A DNA stretch of 64,000 nt from Rhexocercosporidium sp. MPI-PUGE-AT-0058 (taxonomy: Eukaryota; Ascomycota; Leotiomycetes; Helotiales): contig JAGTJL010000007.1 of NCBI GenBank assembly GCA_020746875.1, positions 1,550,001-1,614,000 on the forward strand, in the 5' to 3' direction. The notes beneath the pieces are model-generated. The model had not been told where the DNA came from, searched no databases, and saw only the letters and a list, made by a program, of their open reading frames with translations. The position numbers were made by a program, and so were the translations under genes. Below, in pieces: positions 44,766 through 58,949 of the stretch; within the stretch, counting starts at the first letter, position 1; each line of letters begins with the position of its first letter.

Positions 44766-47700
44766 TACTGTGGAGGGGAAAACACTAAGCACATAATAAG
44801 AGGGTAATAAAGCAAGTGCCGGAGGGTAAACGTAGGAAATACTTATTTAACGAATATTAAAAATATTATATATTTAAGGAATATAATCTATTAAGAGAAG
44901 GGAGAAGTATAATTTAAATAAAAAGGAAAAGTTATAATAATAAAAATTATTATTATGCTTAAAGGATATTGCCTTAAAGGCTATCTTAAATATAATAAGA
45001 TATAACTTAATTACGTGACGAATAGACCTCTAAGGTTAACCCTATTATATACGTCCCCTCCTTAAAAAACTCATGCTTAACCTCGAATAAAAAAGTAAGA
45101 ATTAATATTATAGCTTTAAAGCTTTAAATACTTAAAAGAAAATATATTTAAGTAAAGACAAGTAAATGTCAGGTAACCTACACCTCACCTTTAGAAGCAA
45201 ATAATTATCTCGCTTAATACCCTTAAATATTATTTTTTACTTTATTACTCTTTTTCTTTCCTTTTCTTTTTAATAACTTTATTACTTTTTTTTATAATAC
45301 TCTTAAGGAGGCTTTACGCGTCTTTTTACATTTATATTAGTCTTTTTATATTTTTTAATATTTGTCGTATTATTTTTGCCGCCTAAACTTGCTTTCTTAA
45401 ATATTACATTCGAGTAAACTTTAGCTTTAATAAAGTCAAAGTAATTCCTTTAAGACAAATCGGCGCATAATTAGTATTTTAAATGAGTTCTCGACTCCTT
45501 TTCTTACGGCGTAAAGACTGACTTTCTTTATAAAATAAAGATCGATCCCTATAACGCATCGAATTCGTCGATATTCCCTTATACTTTAAGTTAGCGTATT
45601 TTTAATAACCCCGCTCCTTTTTTATACCCTTAATTTAACGAATCTTTTATAAACTTTTTTAACCTCTTAATTATTATTAAAAACAAAAAGAAATATATTA
45701 AAAGTATATTAAAAAAAATAAAAATACATAAACATATAAGGTTAAAAGTAAATAATAATCGGAAGACGGTCTTCTTACTTTTAAGGTTCGAAGTATAATA
45801 AAAAAATAAAAAGAAGCTAATCGGAGCATTTTTTTTCTTAACTTAATTAAGTCTCTTTTTTATTTTTATCTTTTTCTTTTTATTCTTACTTTTTTAATAA
45901 GTCGATATTAAATAGCGACGAAGTCGGTCTTAAGTAATTCCCCTTTCTCTTATTTTAATAGTTATTATATTAAATAAAAACGCCGATAATACCTTAATAA
46001 CTTCTTATTATATCTTCTTATTATTCTTTAATAAATAAGTAAATTATTATAAGCGGCTGAGATTTATTATATTTAAAGGAAGAAAAAAAGAAATGTTATG
46101 TTTTATATATTAACTTCGAGCTGCTTAGTCTTCTTCGCGGTCTCTCTCTTTTCTTAGCGGCAAGTTACGAAATAAAAGCTTCTCGAGAATAACCTTTAAA
46201 GCTTTAATAAGTTATAAGTTATTTTAAACCGCTTTCGTCGTCGCTTTTCTTCGACTTACTTCTTATTATTAATTAATTAAAAGAGGTAAAAGACTAAAGA
46301 TAAGTTCCTTCTTATTCGATATCGCTAACTTTTAAATCTTAATATTTTTTTAATATAATTTAAAGACTTAAAGTAAAGGCGTAATTTTAATTACTTTATT
46401 AAAATAAGAAGTGTTTTCAACTTTATTACTTATTTAAGCCTTTATTAATTATATTATAAATAACCTTTAAATTAATAATATTAAGCTTTTCAGAAGTCCT
46501 TTTTTATTAAAGTAACCCCTTTTTATTTAAAAGTAAGGTTCCCTTTTAAAGAACTTTATATTAATATAACTTTATAATAATTTTAAAAGTAATAAAAACA
46601 TTCCTCGAATATCTTTACAAGCCGGTATAAGTTAAGCCGGATTTTAAGTCTAAAGAAAAAGTAAACATATCTTAAAAGCGGAAGTAATAGCGCTCTTTCT
46701 TAATTAATTAATATTTTTAATTTAAGAGTCTGAAGACTAATATTTAATTAAGAGAAGCTCCTGACTTAAAGTCTGGTTAATTTACTTAATAAGAGACAGC
46801 TTTATAAAGACAAAGTTAAAAGAATACTTATAAATAGCTTAAGTGTTTATAATAAAATATTATTTACTCGCTTAAATCCTCTATAGAATTATTATTATAA
46901 TAAAACTATAATAATAATATTTAAATTCCGATAAGCGAGATTTTAGAATAATTAAAGAAGAAGCGTATAATTTAAATTAATTAAAATCTCCTTTCGCATA
47001 AAGTAGTTTTACTTATTTTATCGTCTTAAAATTAGTTAACCGAAACTCCGAGGAAATAAAGTCGTTATTACTTTAGCACTTTAATATATTACTTAAAATA
47101 ACTTAAGATAAGCTTAGCTTATTACGGTACTTAATTTACTATTTTATACTTTTACTCTTAATTAAGTTATTATTATTAACACTTAAGTAGCGTAAAAGCC
47201 TAGACTTAATAGCCGTCGATTAAGAGAACTTATAAAGTCTAATAATAACCCTTACGTTAAACTTTAGACTCGCGACAACTCAACCGCTGATTTCCGAGGA
47301 TTAATAATTTAATTAAGAATAAAACACTTATAATATAAAGGGTTAAAGGCGTAAGAAAAATATAAAAAAGCTAAAGATTTATAATTTACTAGCCGTACTT
47401 ATTTTATTCGTCTTTAGCTTAACCGTCACGGTCTTAGAATACTAAGCTCCGTTTTTAAGTACGCTATATTAAAATTATTAATATTTAAATAAACCTTTTA
47501 TACTATTAATAATAAATTTAACGATTTTTATTACCAATATAAGGCAGTTATAATAACTCGTTTCCCTTATAATAACTTATAGCCTGTCGCGCGTTTTATT
47601 ATTTATTTAAATATATAAATTAGTTTTATTTATTTAACTTTATAAGCTCCTTTAAATTTTAAGTCGTTTAATTACGCGTAACTTTTTAATCGTTATATAT

Positions 47701-50700
47701 TTTTTTTTAAACTAATAACTTATTTACCGTAGCCTTAAAAGTTATTTTAATTAAGGTAAATCTTTTTCGTTATAAGGTGTTTAGGCAATATTAAGGAAGA
47801 ATTTCTAGTCTTTAACTACCTTCGGGGACTTATTATATAAGCTTATTTCGGCAGTATATCTCGGGGAGTTATTGTCTTTAGCGCTTAACTTATTAATATA
47901 TTAAAACTATTAACGCTTTAAAACGATTTATTAAAAAAACCTCGTCTAACTTATTATTTAACTTTTCTTAAGATTTAATAAAGAATAAGTGCTTAATTAA
48001 ATTCTACTCTTTTATAACGTAAGCTATAGTCGACTTAATTTAATTAAATTACTCCATAAGGTCAAAACTTTCTCTGAGTTTTTTAAAGGCTTTTTTAATT
48101 TTATAAAGTATTAATAATTATTATATTTATAAGCTTTCGAGCCTATACATTTAGCGTTAGTAATACTGAATTGTTTAAAGGGCAGCTATTATAAATACAT
48201 TGTTTAGCTCGACTGGGATACTAGTATTATTATTGCGGAACGACTTATAAATGCGATCGAAGGGTATTTATAAGCGTAAATAATATTCGAAATATTAAGG
48301 GGATTTTTTATCGTTTAAAAGAGAGCTCTTAGTGTTTTAATATATACCTTTATTATTATGCCTTAATCTTTGTCCCCTTTTATAAAATATAAAAAGTACG
48401 TCCTCGCTATAGTTTAGCGTTCGACAACGTTAAGTAATAAGCTATAAGAATTATAATAGGAAGTAATTAATAGTATTAGTCGTGGCGATTAAGTTACTTA
48501 TTAAAAAAGTAAGTGACGACTTAATATTAACTTTATTCCGCGTAAGTTAGCTTTTTAAGTATTTTAATAATAATTTTATTGTTTTATATAACTTGTCTTA
48601 TAGGCTCTTTAAGGTCTTTAAAGCCTTATAAATTTCGCTCCTTAAGACTAGGTTTAAACTAGTCTTTATTATTATTATATTAAATTATTGCTAAAAGCTC
48701 GTCGTCTTTATAATAAATAAAGCGCTTTCGTTTATAAAACAACTTAAAGTAATTAATTATAAAAGTACCGCGGAAAAGTATACCGTCGACTCTTAATTCT
48801 TTTAGCTTATAATAGCTTTTTTTAAAGAAGGCCTTATAAATTTCATAAAATCTTAGCTATTAAAAGTTAAGCTTTTTACTCCTTAATATATCGATTTCTT
48901 AAATAAAATCGTGCTTAAGTATTAAGTCTTTAATTTATAATAATTTATTTTAAATATCCCTTTTTACGTTAAAAGCTTCTTTTTTTTCTTATTTACGGCG
49001 TGTCTTTTAAAGCTTAGCTTTTTTTATATTATTATTTCGCATTTAATATTAAAGAGTTCGAATATAAATTAAATCGTTAATACTCTTAATATTTTTCGAA
49101 AAGAGGCTCTTTTAAATAAAGTAACGTGTTTTAATAAAAAAGAATTAGTTTTTTATTATAAATTATATAAAAGAAAGTATAACTTATAAATTTATAAACT
49201 ATAATACGGTTAATAAATAAAACCGCTGGTAAGTTATTTATTTAATCTCTTTTTATTTTAAATAAAGCATTTTTAATAAGGCCATATCCTCGCTCGATTA
49301 TATTATTAGCTTTTACGTTATAAGCTAATATTTAAATTCGTCGAATTTCTATTTTATTTAATAAGTTAACGACTTTACTTATGTTTTTTATGCTTTTATT
49401 AATTATTAGCTTTTAAAATAGCTTATGTCGGCAAATAATGTCTTATTAAATAAAATTAGCAATACCTTTAGCCTCTTTTAAAGTAAGCGCCTTAGCTTCG
49501 ACTCAACCGCTTATATTATCTCGGGCGACAACGAAATACTTCTTTTTATTTTATATTAATATAAAAGTAATATTTAACGCTTATTTTTTTATAAATTTAT
49601 TTAAAGTAATTAAAACTATAGGTTCTTCTTATCGCTTAGCATTATATAATATGCATTTATTGTACGTTTTAATAAATTCCGCGGAGTCTTTAAAATAACT
49701 CTTTTAAAAATAACGTTAAGAAATGTAATAATATATGCTTTTCCTTTTTTTATAGCCGGAGCTATTATAATAATTTCGTAAAATATATGCCTTGTTTTTA
49801 TTAATATTAACGACGAGTTTAATAAGTACGCCTTTTAATAAAAGTCTTTAAATATATTAGTTATAAATTCTATATAATAATATTTCTTTTTTAAATATAT
49901 AAAAGGCTTTTAAGTTTATACTTTTTAAAGTCTTAAGCGTAATTAAGTAAATAGTTATCTTTTAGTAATACTTTTTATAATGTTTTGAAAATATTAATAA
50001 GTCCGCTTCGCTTTCTTGGCCTGTACTCGAGTCGCTATTAAGTATTACTTAATCGTTCGACTTATCTTATAATTCTTAAACTTTTCGCTTTATATTAATA
50101 AGGATATCGCGTCTTTAAGTTAGTTTAAGGTTATTAAAAGTCTTTAGCTCTTTTATTAAGTCTTCCGTACTTTCCGCTTTTATTAAGTAAATTCTAATTG
50201 TATTAAGCTCAGTTAAAATTTAATCTTTATTATTATTATTTTCGGTATTCTTCTTAATATCTTTAAAATATTTAAGTCTCTTTAAGAAAGCATTTACTAT
50301 TATGTGCGTAACACTTTTAATATAACGCACTTTGAAGTCGAAAAGCCTAATCTAAGCGAGCCAGTAAATAAGTATCGCATTAAAGTAGTCGTAAGTAACT
50401 CCTTTAAGTTAAATAATAAAAGTATTTATATTAATCTTTATAATAAAATGGACTCTTATAAGCTAGATTTTAAGCTTCTTAAAGATTAAGAGTATGCCTT
50501 TATATTTTCTTTTTATAGCGTCGTAATCTTATTTTACCTTTATTTAAAAGCCGCTTTTATACCTCGCCGGTTTAAGCCTATTATTTTTCGGGTCACGCTG
50601 ACTAAGGAAACTATTTTATTTAATTTTATTAAAGTCTATAAAAACAACGATTTCGCCAGCGCCTTTAAAATAGTTAATCCTATAAAGCATTAAAAAGGAA

Positions 50701-53700
50701 TATAAAATATCTTAAAGAGTTCTTATTACTTAGCCGTAAGTTACGGGGTTCTATATAAATTTAACTCCTTTTCTTATAAAATTATATAATAGCTCGGCTA
50801 ATAAATGAAAGTCTTTAATTTAAATACGGAAATAAATAATTAAATTTAAAAATTCTTTAATTTTTGTGACGTTCTTAAGTTCTTTTTATTTTTATATTTT
50901 AATTAAGTATATAATTAAAGATTCTTTTCTTTATAAATTATATATATAGCCGACGACGTTTATGCTATTGCGATAAAACTGCGATTTAAGGCTTATAATA
51001 ATTTTAGCGCGTTTAAGGCGTTTTAATATTTTGTTAAGATTAAAAAAGTGCTTAAGGACAAATTAGTGAATTCTAGGCCGTGCTTCCTTTTAATTATAGT
51101 TTATATATAGTTCTTTTACGTTAACGTCGTTTAAAAACGGCATTATAATAAAAGGTATAATATTTTTTAATATTTTATTAATTGTTTTTATAAATTAAGT
51201 AATAAAGTTTATAATTCCTTAAGGTAACGTTATATTTTAGACTAATTTAATATTAGGCATAAAAAAGGCCGTTATGTCTCGGCTGCTTTAATATAATATT
51301 TATTAATTATATTTTAAGTATAAGTTTATTAGGCTCGTAATATAGCACCTTATAAATTCCTTTGAAAATTCGTTAATAAAAGGAGGTAAGTTAGCGTTTT
51401 TTAAAGTAATTACGTTAAACATAATTATCGAGTTAATTAAGCGGTACTTTTTTAATTTTTTCTTTTTAATTAAAAACTAAACGTTATAATATAACCCCTT
51501 AAAGAGTTCGAGAACCTTACGTTTGAGTTTGTCTTTTATTATTTTTCTGACTTCGGGAGTTAACGCTTTAAAAAGTGAAAAGTGTAATACTTATTAAGCT
51601 TTATAATTTACCGTCTTAATAATTATAAATAACGAAACATCCTTATAGAATTTCTTATATTTAGTCTAGTCAAATATAATAGCACTTTCTCGATTTAATA
51701 TAATTTCGTTAAAGAGGGTTTTTTTTTTTAATTATAATATATTTCCGACGTTTAAAGTAATAAGTCGCTCTTTCGTAATTCTAAATCCGCGAGAAAAGCC
51801 GGTAAAATAAAAGAATAAAATGTTTTAATATTTTTTAATTTATTTTTAAAAAAAAGTCCCTTTTTTTAAAGACTTTATATTAATTTTCACGGCCTTTAAG
51901 CGTATTTTTTATTTTATTTATTTAATTTATAAGCTTAATCTTTTTGTTTTTCGTCTTATATATAATATAAACCCGCGAAACTTATTTACGTTCTTTAAAT
52001 AAGGACGTTATTAATAAAGTATTATAATTTATAATAAATTAAAAAATAAACTTAATTTTCTTAATTAATATAATATTAAATACGCGTTTTTTACCAAAAG
52101 GAGCTTTAATAAAGTCTTTATAGAGGAGGTAATCGTAAAGGTCCGTCTTTAAAATTATGAATTCTCGCTTTATATATTTAATAAAAATATATAAGACGTC
52201 TTTAAAAAAAGAATTGCTTTTACTATTAAAGGTTTCTTTATCTTCCTCGTAAAAAAGCTCGTCTTTAAGCTTAAAGGAAGTATCTTTTAAAAAGCATTTA
52301 ATAATATTAACTATAAAGCTTTAATTATAATTAGTTATTCGTTTCCTAAGTTAATTTCGGACTTTAAGTAGTTTAATTCCGAATTTAATAATATTCTATT
52401 AGCTCGGCTTTTAGACTTCGTAACTTTGATGCTTTTAGCGTATTTTATAAGTTTAATTGTTTTAATAATAATAATTAATTGCATAGTCTTATTTTATAAA
52501 TTAACGTAAACTAAACCGCCTTTCGCATTAAATGAATATTTAAATAAAACGCGCGCAGTCTAAAAGAATAAAAATTTAAAAATAACTTTAATACTTAAGA
52601 TATTTATAATATAAAACTTAATAAGAATAATATAGTCTTTTATTATAACCGAGACGTTGTCCACATATTTTAGAAATCGCGATTTTACGCTTATAATGCT
52701 TTTTAAGACTATAGAGTCGCTTTTTATAATAAAGACTTTTAATTAAATAATAATATTATAAAATATATAATTAACTTTTACGCCGGAATTAAAAGTGGCT
52801 CGGATATTATTAAGTCTTATCCTCTTAGGTATAGTAATTATACACTTCGGCGTTAAAGAGTATTATTTATGACTCGGTCCTTAAGATATGTCGACTAAGT
52901 AAATTTTAGCGGTAAGTAGTAAGTCGACTTTAAATTCCCTTTTTAAAATTATTACTTTTTAAAGCGTTATTAAAATAGCGGTTAAAATTGTGAGCACTGA
53001 GCTAAAAAAAGGAATTAAACTTAATAATAATTAAAAAGTTAACTATTAAATTAATATTTCTTATATTAAAAAGACTTAATACTTTTATTTTCTTTATTAG
53101 ACTTGGAGCTTATACGTAAGTCTAGCTTAAGATATAATAAAATAAGTAATAACTTGTTATTCTTATTTAAAGAAAATGTATTTAAGATATTATAAAGCTC
53201 GCAGTCCTTTTAATATAAAATTTAAAGTATTAGCCTAAAATAATAAAAGGCGTTAAAATATAATATTATTCCCTTTTTAATCGCAGTCCTAAAGAGCTTT
53301 TATATATTTTATAGTCTTAATATTAATAATAACAATTTAGTCTTAAATCTTTTAATTAATAGTCTTCGGTCGACTTATTTTTAATAAGTCGATTAAAACA
53401 AAGATTTCCTTTAAGGTTAAGTTTTTAAAAAGTTCTCTTTAAATAAGAAGCTTATCGAGCGTATTATTTAACGTGTAATTATTCCGCGATAGCGCTTAAT
53501 ATACGCGAAGTCGGCCTAAAGTCGCTTTAACGGCAATAAGTAAGTTGCTTTTAGCGCGTTTTTAAATAGTCTTCGTAAAAGGTAATTTAATAATAGTCGG
53601 TCCTCTTTAACTTATAACTAAAATAACTTCCTTTAATTTCTTAAAAACAATATTATTATTATTATTCCTTATAATAATCTAAGTAGGTTTTATTTTAAAT

Positions 53701-54608
53701 ACTTTAATTAAAAGGTCTATGTTTATAAGCTCTTGAAATTTAACGGCATTCTTGACTTCTTCGCAAACCTTTAGTCTTCCGTAATTAACTTAAGCCTTAA
53801 GACGTTTTTAAAGTAAGGTTCCGATTATATATAATTCGGTTCTTATTATTACTTTAAAAGCAACGGCATTTTGTCGTCTTATTTCTATAAGTATTATTTT
53901 AAAGCTATTATTTATTCTTTTTAAATCGAAAGTAATAAATACGTTTTAAACGTTAATTAGTCTTATTATATTAAAAAGTCGGATAACGAAAATGTTTAAA
54001 TAGTTTTAAGGCTTTTAATTTACTTTTAATATTAGTCCTTTTAAGGCTGACTTCGGCATAATATTTTATTAAGTTAAAAGGGCTTTTTAAGCGTTTTAAA
54101 GCTTCCTTTAAATTACTTTTTCTTTTTGCCTCGGGTTTAAGTCTCTTTTTATATTAATTATTTATAAAATAAAGACTTTTTTTTTTAATTTATTCTGAGG
54201 AAATTAAATCGCTTAAGCTTTTATTCCTTTTTTTTAAAGGCTTATATAAATATAAATATTTTTATTTTTATAAATAATTCTTAAATTAAGCCACTTTTTA
54301 AATTCGTAATATTAATTTTAATACTTGTGAAATCCTTAAAGTCTAGCACTTAAAATCGGCCTATTAAAGTAAAAGAGGCATCCGGTGCTTATATTATCCT
54401 TTATATTAAAACGTTAATTATATTTAAAGCTTACTTTAAAATCTTAATAAAATACTTTAGCTTCTTTAAGGTATGCGATCGACTTGTAAATAAATAAAGC
54501 CTTAACTTTAATTATTAATTTTAAATTCTTTCTTTTTTTTATAATAGTGTATAAAATACGCAAATTATTTAGTCTTTTTATAATTGTATTAATATCCTGT
54601 TCTATAAC
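44766..54608. other. Unassigned RIP-degenerate sequence, about 9.8 kb
   Basis: Very AT-rich, saturated with stop codons in all frames, and not visibly similar to the identified Gypsy or Copia families. It opens with TGTGGAGGGG (44,769), and a CCCCTCC stretch near 45,053-45,059 could be the other end of a roughly 290-bp terminal unit. A plus-strand reading near 50,950 contains IADDVYAIAIKLRF, which vaguely recalls a polymerase -DD- box, but the surroundings do not support a family. The short open frame 50,304-50,489 is unsupported as a gene. Confidence 0.45.
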
Positions 54609-54792
54609 TGTCGTATAGGCACGGGCAGCTGCTTTCTTGATACTGTACGTGACCTAATTAAGTTCTGCTACTATAGACCGCCTTCAGGAGAACAACTGTC
54701 TTTTCCTGATTCTTAGAGCTTGAAGAAGAATAATTAATTACTTTAATTTAATTATAACTGCTTATAATGCTTTAATTTACTTTTATACTATA
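54609..54792 (+). repeat. 5' LTR of Copia copy 2
   Basis: 184 bp, TGTCGTATAGG to TTATACTATA; more RIP-mutated at its right end than the 3' LTR. Confidence 0.88.
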
Positions 54793-56490
54793 GTTATAAG
54801 CCCCGATAACGAAGCTATTAAGTTAATATTCTTTCCTTTATACGTTATTGATTTAGATAAAGCCTATAAGGCAAGTTTATAAGTAGAGAGCATCTGCTAT
54901 ATATTACAGAGTTTTCCACTCTATTATAAAGTGTAATTCATATTGCTATTTTCTACTAACTCTTCGATTCTACTTTGGACGAGTATAAAAGCCGAGCAAC
55001 TGGACTCGATACTTCTCTAATCCTTCCTCTTTTATCGAATACTCGGAGCTCACGAGAGTAACTCCTTCGCTATGACAGATTCAACTTCAGCTTCTTCTTT
55101 AAACAATCGAATTCCTCTTAATTACGATAAGCGCATTTAGACTCCTTAATATCAGGCGTTTAAATCCTTTTATATCTTTTATAAGATATAAAATTCAGTA
55201 GATCTTACGTTACTAGTTGCTCCTAACCTTCTCGACGCCGAATTAAAACCCTTATCGCTAGACGATTTGAAAGTGTAATAAGATAAAGAAGTTATTAAGT
55301 ATAACTTCCAGGCTTAGGCGAAGTAGGACGAAGATACTCGCGATCTTACAGAAAAAGGCTTTAAGCCGAGCGTATTACTACCGGTAAAAGCTATAATTAA
55401 GAATATAGCTTTAATATATGCTGCTTTTATAAGGGAACACGTAAGGAAGCTCGTATAATAAACGGAAAAGGCTCGAGCTTATAAGGTAGCCTATAAGTGG
55501 ATTCAGGAGATAGTTAATCTTTTTATTTATTAAGGAGTAATTAGGGAATGCGAGAACGAGCAAGCTCGTATGGAAAAGAAGCAGTTAACCGAGATAATAG
55601 ATAAAGACTTTTAATTAAAGTTATGGATTCTTTAGTTACTCTTCCGGATCCTTAAGAGAGATTACGCCCTTTCGGAAACAAGTGCTCGCACGCTAGTATA
55701 GTTTACTTATAGGAAGAAGCTCGCTATTATTAAAGTAAGGCGAGTTAATTCTAAGGAGTAGCTTTAAGAATGAAGAGCGGCTTATTAAGATACTTTCTTA
55801 TACGACTTACCGGATGTCAAAAGACCGCTAGTAATACTTGATTTTATTAAGGCGGTGTAAGAGAAGCTCGCACTAGAATAGGCGCGCGAACGGCACTTTG
55901 AATTATTAAGAGATAATGCTCTCAGGGTAGCAAACTAGTATTCTTTACTTGATTACGTTAATTAATTATCTGCTCTTAATAAGGAATCATTTACAGCCTT
56001 TAGATAATAAAAGATAGTAAGCTTATATGCTATTTTTAAAAGAAGATCAGATGCTCTCGTAACTCTATCGGTTCAACGAAACCAGTCGCTAAATACGCGA
56101 GCAAATACCTGCTTATGCAAGCATCGCTTTCACTGCCATAAAGCTATTAATTATCATAAACTTCGGTATTACTACGACGGCTCGACGGCGAGTAACCTTA
56201 AGAACTTATTATTAGTAAAAGAAATTAAAGAGATTCGACTTTGATTAGAAAGCGACTTCCCTGACCTCCGCCGAGAAATTGCCAAATTCAGCGGGAATAT
56301 ACTATTAATAGCGTAACTAGCTTCCGGACTACTTTTTGATAATTCCTTTTCTATTTAACCACCAGTAGCTCTTGTAGCTTTAAAGCCAGCTGCTCTAGCA
56401 AAAGCAAGATACCCTGGAAACGTTCAGGCTTGCCTTATAAGCTCTGAATTTCTCGACGAAGCTCTTGCTGCTACAGGAGTATACGCTACT

Positions 56491-56784
56491 ATGGATATAG
56501 ATCGTTATCCGCTCGCAGAGAGTACTTTGCTCGATAACGGAGCTGCTATTTATTTAATAAATTCAGAAGCTCTCCTCGTCCCCGGAAGCTTTATCAAATC
56601 CACTGCGGACGACAGCGTTAAGGCCGGAACGTCAAGCCTAATAATTAAAGGCCGCGGTACTCGAGTCTTTAAAAGTATTCTTCACGGTCCTAACGGACCG
56701 AATACAAGCGATTTAACCCTCTCGAACGTCGCTGTTGTTGAAGGCTTTAATATTAATATTATTTCAGAAGCTCGCCTTTTGTAA
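56491..56784 (+). pseudogene. Copia protease region, copy 2
   Basis: 97 open codons. LLDNGAAIYLINSEALLVPG holds the likely active-site triad D-N-G-A, followed by SLIIKGRGTRVFKS and LTLSNVAVVEGFNINIISEA, the typical Copia protease end. The protease releases Gag, integrase and reverse transcriptase from the polyprotein. The segment itself is intact, but flanking gag and integrase are broken by stops, so no functional polyprotein is expected. Confidence 0.8.
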
Positions 56785-57199
56785 GTAAGAGTTTAGTATA
56801 ATAGTTTAGATTGCATTTTGCGCACGAGAACAGCTAAGGATAATCTGGTTTTGAAGCAATTACAGCGATAATTTAACTTAGCTTTCTTTAAATATAAGCC
56901 TTTTAATTACTCTTCGGTTTTTATAATTGCTCGCCGCATTTTAACTCGCTCAAATCATAGCTTTTTAATGTTTCTAACGCTAAAGAAAAGCATCCGCCAA
57001 GGTTTTCAGTCGAGCAGACGATATTTAAAGCTACGAGTCGACGAAGCTCACTTATGATATTTACGCGTAAGTCACTTAAGAAAAGAAGCTTTAGAAAACT
57101 TAATGAAAAATGCGCGTAACGTCGAGATTTAAGGTCTAATTCGGTTGGAATGCGAGTATTATGTAATAGCTATAGCACAGTAAGTAATAAGTCGTTGTT

Positions 57200-58440
57200 A
57201 ATCAGAGAGAGCAGCTACTTGTCTTTTTTATTGTATTTTTTAGGATTTATTCGATTTTCTAGTAGGATTTAATAAGAATAGCTGGCTTTTATTAATTAAA
57301 GACGAATACGATAAGAAATTCTACGAGCAGCTTTTGAAAACTAAAAGGTTGATCGCCGTCTTAAATACTCTTAAATCGTTTAAAGCGTGGATAAGACGCT
57401 AATTCGGGCTCTCGGTTTGTAAAATACGCTAAGATAACGATACTTTAATTATAAGGATTAATAAATCAATTGAATATGAAAAGTAATATAAGGAAAGTAG
57501 TATTAATATTAAATTTACTTCCTTATATATATACTAACCTAATAGAGGAGCTGAGCGCGTAGGCAAAGAAATAATCGATAAATTGATCAAGATACGCCTT
57601 TCCGCTAATTTACTTCGGGCGCTTTAAACGGAATTAATAATGGCGGCAATTATTCTTTATAATATGAGTCTATCTGCTCGCAAAGGCTTTAAGAGTCTTA
57701 ACGAAGTATTCCAAGCTTAGTTTAAGTAATATTTTCGGTATTACGACTTTAAGCTTACGTTAAAGCTAATAACCGATTTACGGCCTGATTAAAGCAACTT
57801 ATATGCGTACGGTTATAAAGCTTATTTTATGATTAAAGACCGAGAAGCTTTCCGCCAAAAAAAAGCTTTTAAAGTCAACTCGCGAGCGTACCTTAATTAC
57901 TTAATTAGATACGTCTTATTTAATATTTATAAGATCTGAGTGCTTTAATTATAATATATAATAGTAACTCGGAATATTACTTTTAACGAAACTTTTTTTT
58001 ATTCAGGCTCTTTGAATATGGAAAGAGCGATCGGCCAGCCGCGCTCAATATTAAAGAATCTTACGGAAATACTAGAAGAAGAAAAAGGAGATCAAGACGC
58101 TGGTTTTGTTATAATTAATCGATTGAGCGTACTTAATATACTGGAATTAAAAATACTATTTATTACTCTGAACGGAGAATAACTGAGCGAAGCAATGAGC
58201 GTTATGGAAGTCGAGGAGCTTATGAGCTCGGAGGTATTAAAACCTCTGGTTGAGCTTTTAAGCTCGGGAGTAGAGCCATCTGCTCCTTCTTTAGCTGAGT
58301 TAATGGAAGTAGATACGCTACTTCTAGCTGATTTAACAGCTCTTAATTTTATTCAGCCGCTCGTTAGTAAGAACTCGGGGGTGATTCAGTTAAGAAAGAA
58401 TGCTAGATTTCTTACTTATGAGTACTTTAATTAAGTCTTA
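57200..58440 (+). pseudogene. Copia integrase region, copy 2 (RIP-broken)
   Basis: Readable integrase pieces: YEQLLKTKRLIAVLNTLKSF, then CKIR.DNDT (the second catalytic Asp region), RGAERVGKEIIDKLIKIRLS (the catalytic Glu helix region, family 'GVAERxNRTI'), and NITFNETFFY (family 'SRDVxFxE'). Several TAG/TAA stops interrupt it. The open stretch 58,195-58,434 (EVLKPLVELLSSGVEPSAPS) is the linker between integrase and reverse transcriptase. The same linker is seen on the minus strand of copy 1 at 36,246-36,545. Confidence 0.75.
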
Positions 58441-58949
58441 AAACGAGCCGATACTTTAAGATAATTAGCGTCTGAGAGCGCAATTAGGAGAAGTATTTTA
58501 CGTAGTATATCAAATTTCTAAAGTAATATAAGCTTTAAGCGGAAGTCGATATCACAAGTTATAATTTACTTTAGAGGGTCATACGACTGAGAGCGCGGTC
58601 TCAAGCGTCGGAAAGTACTTGAAGAAAGTATCGGCCTTAAGCAATTAGAAGCTCTGCCTTAAGCAACTGAGTACGAGGAGTATTCGTAATTATTGGAATT
58701 AGAAAAAGACGAAGAGTCAGGTTTACGCTTGTTGCTCCCGGCTTTAACTGAATTAAATTCCGGCTTATTTAAATCTCTTAAAAGGAAAAGAATAAAAGAC
58801 TGAGTAATTAATAAAAGTCGAAAGACTCGAGTCAGCAGTAAGGTAATAAAACCGAATCGAAGCGTTTATATAATAACTGTTAAAGAGCTAATTACGGAAT
58901 TATTATAACCGTTAAGCAACCGCGAGCACTTAAAGGATTTTCTAAGGAC

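Noticed and set aside
50304..50489. 61-codon open frame on the plus strand
   Set aside because: No family resemblance, AT-rich composition, and surrounded by stops in the same frame; expected by chance in 50 kb of such sequence.
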